A DNA stretch of 64,000 nt from Nocardia sp. NBC_00508 (GTDB lineage Bacteria; Actinomycetota; Actinomycetes; Mycobacteriales; Mycobacteriaceae): positions 4,154,001 to 4,218,000 of the forward strand of contig NZ_CP107852.1 in NCBI RefSeq assembly GCF_036346875.1. Direction: 5' to 3'. Made by a program: the position numbers and the translations under genes. Of this stretch, positions 61,690-64,000 are shown one piece after another (within the stretch, counting starts at the first letter, position 1; the number at the start of each line of letters is the position of its first letter). A model generated the notes under the pieces. That model was not told the DNA's origin, ran no database searches, and saw only the letters and a program-made list of their open reading frames with translations.

Positions 61690-63042
61690 ATGACTGAGGA
61701 TGCTCGTACCGCGGGGTTGCGCGCGAGGGTTGCCGCATTGATGTCGCAAGCGAAAAGTGATCTGGCACAGCTTGTCTCATTTAGATCGGTGGCCGATCCG
61801 CGGCAGTTCCCTCCGGAGGAGTGCGACCTGGCGGCGCAGTGGGTCGCCGATGCCTTCGCCGCGGCGGGCCTGACCAAGATCGGCTTGCACGAAACGCAGG
61901 ACGGCAGCACGGCGGTCGTCGCGTCGCGGCAGGCGCCCGAGGGTGCGCCGACGGTGTTGCTCTACTGTCACTACGACGTTCAGCCGCCGATGGACGAGGG
62001 AGCGTGGCGCACTCCGCCCTGGGAGCTGACCGAGCGGGACGGACGCTGGTACGGGCGCGGCAGCGCCGATTGCAAGGGCAACATCGTCATGCATCTGACG
62101 GCTTTGCGCGCGCTCCCGGACCTGCCGGTGGGGGTGACGCTGGTCGCGGAGGGCTCAGAGGAGCAGGGCAGCGGTGGACTGGAACGGTTCGTCGAGGCCA
62201 ACCCGGATCTGCTGCGAGCGGACGCCATCGTGATCGGCGACTGCGGTAACTTCGCCGCCGGTGTGCCGACTCTCACCGAAACATTGCGTGGCAACGTCAA
62301 TGTGGTGGTCACCATCGAAACCCTCGCCGGTCCGCTGCATTCCGGCATGTTCGGCGGCCCGGCCCCCGACGCGCTGGCCGCGCTGATCCAAGTGCTGGCC
62401 TCGCTGCGCGACGAGCGTGGCAACACCACGATCGCCGGAGTGCCGGGCGACCAGGTCTGGCCCGGCGTGCAGTATCCGAGCGAGCAGTTCCACGCCGACG
62501 CCGCCGTCCTGCGCGGCGTCGAACTCACCGGCGACGGCACCGTCGCCGACATGCTCTGGGCGCGACCGGCGCTGACCGTGCTCGGCATCGACGCTCCGCC
62601 CGTGGTCGGTTCCGCCGCCGCGGTTCCTTCGATCGCCCGCGCCCGCCTCAACCTGCGCATTCCGCCGGGCACCGACCCCGCGCAGGCGTACCGCGCGCTC
62701 GTTGCGCACCTCGACGCGCACACGCCGTGGCACGCCGAAGTAACCATCGAACTGGAAGGCATGGGAGCGCCGTTCCGGTCCCGCACCGGCGGACCGGCGC
62801 ATGTCGCGATGGAGGCGGCGCTGTCCACGTCCTACGGACGCCCGGCGACCACCCAAGGGCAGGGCGGTTCGATACCGCTGTGCAATGTCTTCGCCGCGAC
62901 CTACCCGGACGCGGAGATCATGCTGCTCGGCGTCGAGGAACCGAAATGCCTCATCCACGCGCCCAACGAGAGCGTCGACCCGAAGGAGATCGAACACATG
63001 GCGCTCGCCGAGGCGCTGTTCCTCGCGACCTACGCCGGGTAG
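61690..63042 (+). CDS. M20-family metallopeptidase (dipeptidase-like)
   Basis: A 450-residue M20 peptidase. The metal ligands are in YCHYDVQPP (His, Asp), GRGSADCKGN and AEGSEEQGSGG (Glu-Glu), with a further His in PLHSGMFGG. The dimerisation domain lies at about 200-320. Likely a zinc dipeptidase or acyl-amino-acid hydrolase in the cytosol; the substrate is not evident. ATG 61690. Its stop is only 2 bp from the end of the convergent metallo-beta-lactamase-fold gene. Confidence 0.9.
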   Translation: MTEDARTAGLRARVAALMSQAKSDLAQLVSFRSVADPRQFPPEECDLAAQWVADAFAAAGLTKIGLHETQDGSTAVVASRQAPEGAPTVLLYCHYDVQPPMDEGAWRTPPWELTERDGRWYGRGSADCKGNIVMHLTALRALPDLPVGVTLVAEGSEEQGSGGLERFVEANPDLLRADAIVIGDCGNFAAGVPTLTETLRGNVNVVVTIETLAGPLHSGMFGGPAPDALAALIQVLASLRDERGNTTIAGVPGDQVWPGVQYPSEQFHADAAVLRGVELTGDGTVADMLWARPALTVLGIDAPPVVGSAAAVPSIARARLNLRIPPGTDPAQAYRALVAHLDAHTPWHAEVTIELEGMGAPFRSRTGGPAHVAMEAALSTSYGRPATTQGQGGSIPLCNVFAATYPDAEIMLLGVEEPKCLIHAPNESVDPKEIEHMALAEALFLATYAG

Positions 63043-63044
63043 CG

Positions 63045-63689
63045 CTACAGATCCGCGGCGTCCTCCGGCCTGAGCACCCGGAATTCGGTTCCGGCCGGCG
63101 CCATTTCGGTCAGGCGGCCGAAGTAGATGCCCTGCGCCTCGGGCTGGATGATGCCGAAGTGTATGGGCAGCGCGACACGCGGACCGACCGCGCGCAGATA
63201 ATCGACGGCCTCGCTGATCCGCATCCACGGTGCGGCGGCCGGGGCGGCCAGCACGCCGACCGGGACCGGCGGCACCCACAGCGAGTCACCCGGGTGCACG
63301 AGCCGGGCCGGGTCGTCCGGGGTGCCCAGCTGGAAGACGGTGTTGTCGATCACGGGTATCTCCGGGTGGATGACGGCGTGCCTGCCGCCGCCCCCGGTGA
63401 TCTGGAGATCGCCGAGCCTCAACACGTTGCCCGCGCGTACCGGCTCCCACGGCTCGCCGCGCTGCTGAGCCGTCTGCGGATCCGACAGCAACCGTGCGGC
63501 TGGATTGGCCTCGATGAGCGCGTCGATACGGTTCGGGTCGATATGGTCGGGATGCTGATGGGTGACCGCGATCGCGTCCAGGCCGGTGAGGCCCTCGAAG
63601 CCGTGCGAGAAGGTGCCCGGGTCGAACAGGATCTTCTTGCCGTGCAGCTCGACGAGGAGGCAGGAATGACCGAAGTGGGCTATGCGCAT
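63045..63689 (-). CDS. Metallo-beta-lactamase-fold hydrolase (Rv0786c-like)
   Basis: A 214-residue UlaG/L-ascorbate lactonase-like protein. The metal motif THQHPDHID is intact, with FGHSCLLVELHGKKILFDPG at the start and PIHFGIIQPEA carrying a later His ligand. ATG 63689. Position before purS parallels M. tuberculosis Rv0786c. Substrate unknown. Confidence 0.87.
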   Translation of the reverse strand: MRIAHFGHSCLLVELHGKKILFDPGTFSHGFEGLTGLDAIAVTHQHPDHIDPNRIDALIEANPAARLLSDPQTAQQRGEPWEPVRAGNVLRLGDLQITGGGGRHAVIHPEIPVIDNTVFQLGTPDDPARLVHPGDSLWVPPVPVGVLAAPAAAPWMRISEAVDYLRAVGPRVALPIHFGIIQPEAQGIYFGRLTEMAPAGTEFRVLRPEDAADL

Positions 63690-63820
63690 CCCGCCATGCT
63701 ATCGACGAGAGGTGTGTTCTCGCCGACATCGCCGCGGCTTGGCCGACCCCCGCGGATGCCGCGTCCGACCAGCACAACTACGCTGCTGAGGTAACCCCAC
63801 AACCACATGAGGAGCAACGC

Positions 63821-64000
63821 GTGGCACGAGTCGTGGTCGAGGTGATGCCGAAGGCCGAGATCCTGGATCCGCAGGGGCAGGCCATCGTCGGCGCGCTCCC
63901 GCGTCTGGGATTCGAGGGCGTCTCGGATGTGCGGCAGGGCAAGCGATTCGAACTCGACGTCGACGACAGCGTCGACGACGCGGCGCTGGAGCAGATCGCC
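63821..64000 (+). CDS. purS: Phosphoribosylformylglycinamidine synthase subunit PurS (5' end)
   Basis: The first 60 codons of purS, cut by the window edge. ARVVVEVMPKAEILDPQGQ and IVGALPRLGFEGVSDVRQGK match PurS, the small subunit that bridges PurL and PurQ in FGAM synthesis. GTG 63821 has GAGGAG 6 bp upstream. purQ and purL are expected to follow. Confidence 0.95.
   Translation, partial: MARVVVEVMPKAEILDPQGQAIVGALPRLGFEGVSDVRQGKRFELDVDDSVDDAALEQIA

Overview
The window is GC-rich actinobacterial DNA, almost certainly from a mycolic-acid-making member of the Nocardiaceae and most likely a Nocardia. The evidence is third-position GC bias, a complete mce4 operon, KstR-type operators, F420-type luciferase-like oxidoreductases, an LGFP-repeat wall enzyme, a PhoP/PhoR pair and M. 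tuberculosis-like gene order in two blocks. Gene identities come from recognising motifs and remembered relatives in the supplied translations; no database search was run.

Region 1 (1-38 kb) is a compact sterol uptake and catabolism locus. It starts with ring C/D genes (end of ipdA, echA20) and two short-chain dehydrogenases. These are followed by a frame-broken small gene, an EspR-like regulator, and the divergent pair fadA5 and cyp125. Next is a tightly overlapping minus-strand operon (DUF35 protein, ltp4, ltp3, luciferase-like oxidoreductase, NTF2-like protein), then a second luciferase-like gene and an acyl-CoA ligase. A 0.9-kb tandem-repeat tract separates these from a SigG-like ECF sigma factor, a VOC protein and an ehuBCDA-type ABC transporter. 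Sterol genes then resume: echA19, fadD19, fadE27/fadE26, fdxD, an hsd4A-like dehydrogenase and the mce4 import operon (yrbE4AB, mce4A-F, two Mam-type proteins). Eight sites matching the KstR consensus TnnAACnnGTTnnA (five perfect, three with one mismatch) lie in the relevant promoters. A RelE-like toxin-antitoxin pair is inserted in the middle. Import by Mce4, activation by FadD ligases, CYP125/FdxD hydroxylation, acyl-CoA dehydrogenation (FadE26/27), hydration (EchA19), thiolysis (FadA5) and Ltp3/Ltp4 aldol cleavage would together shorten sterol side chains. EchA20 and IpdA act later on the rings.

Region 2 (38-44 kb) holds phoR/phoP-like genes, otsA with a 56-residue companion gene, an alpha/beta hydrolase, a stand-alone MbtH-like gene and a tRNA-Thr(TGT) followed by decayed partial copies.

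Region 3 (44-48 kb) looks accessory: an XRE-TPR regulator, a small unknown protein, and a DUF1906-amidase-LGFP lysin-like protein.

Region 4 (48-64 kb) is a purine-synthesis neighbourhood (purD, purB, start of purS). It includes two HIT proteins, a PH-domain protein, an M23 peptidase, an AspB-like aminotransferase, TetR, oligopeptidase B, a DUF2334 protein, glutamate decarboxylase, an M20 peptidase and a metallo-beta-lactamase-fold protein. The order resembles the M. tuberculosis Rv0772-Rv0788 area. A 116-bp inverted repeat brackets the HIT-PH-purD segment.
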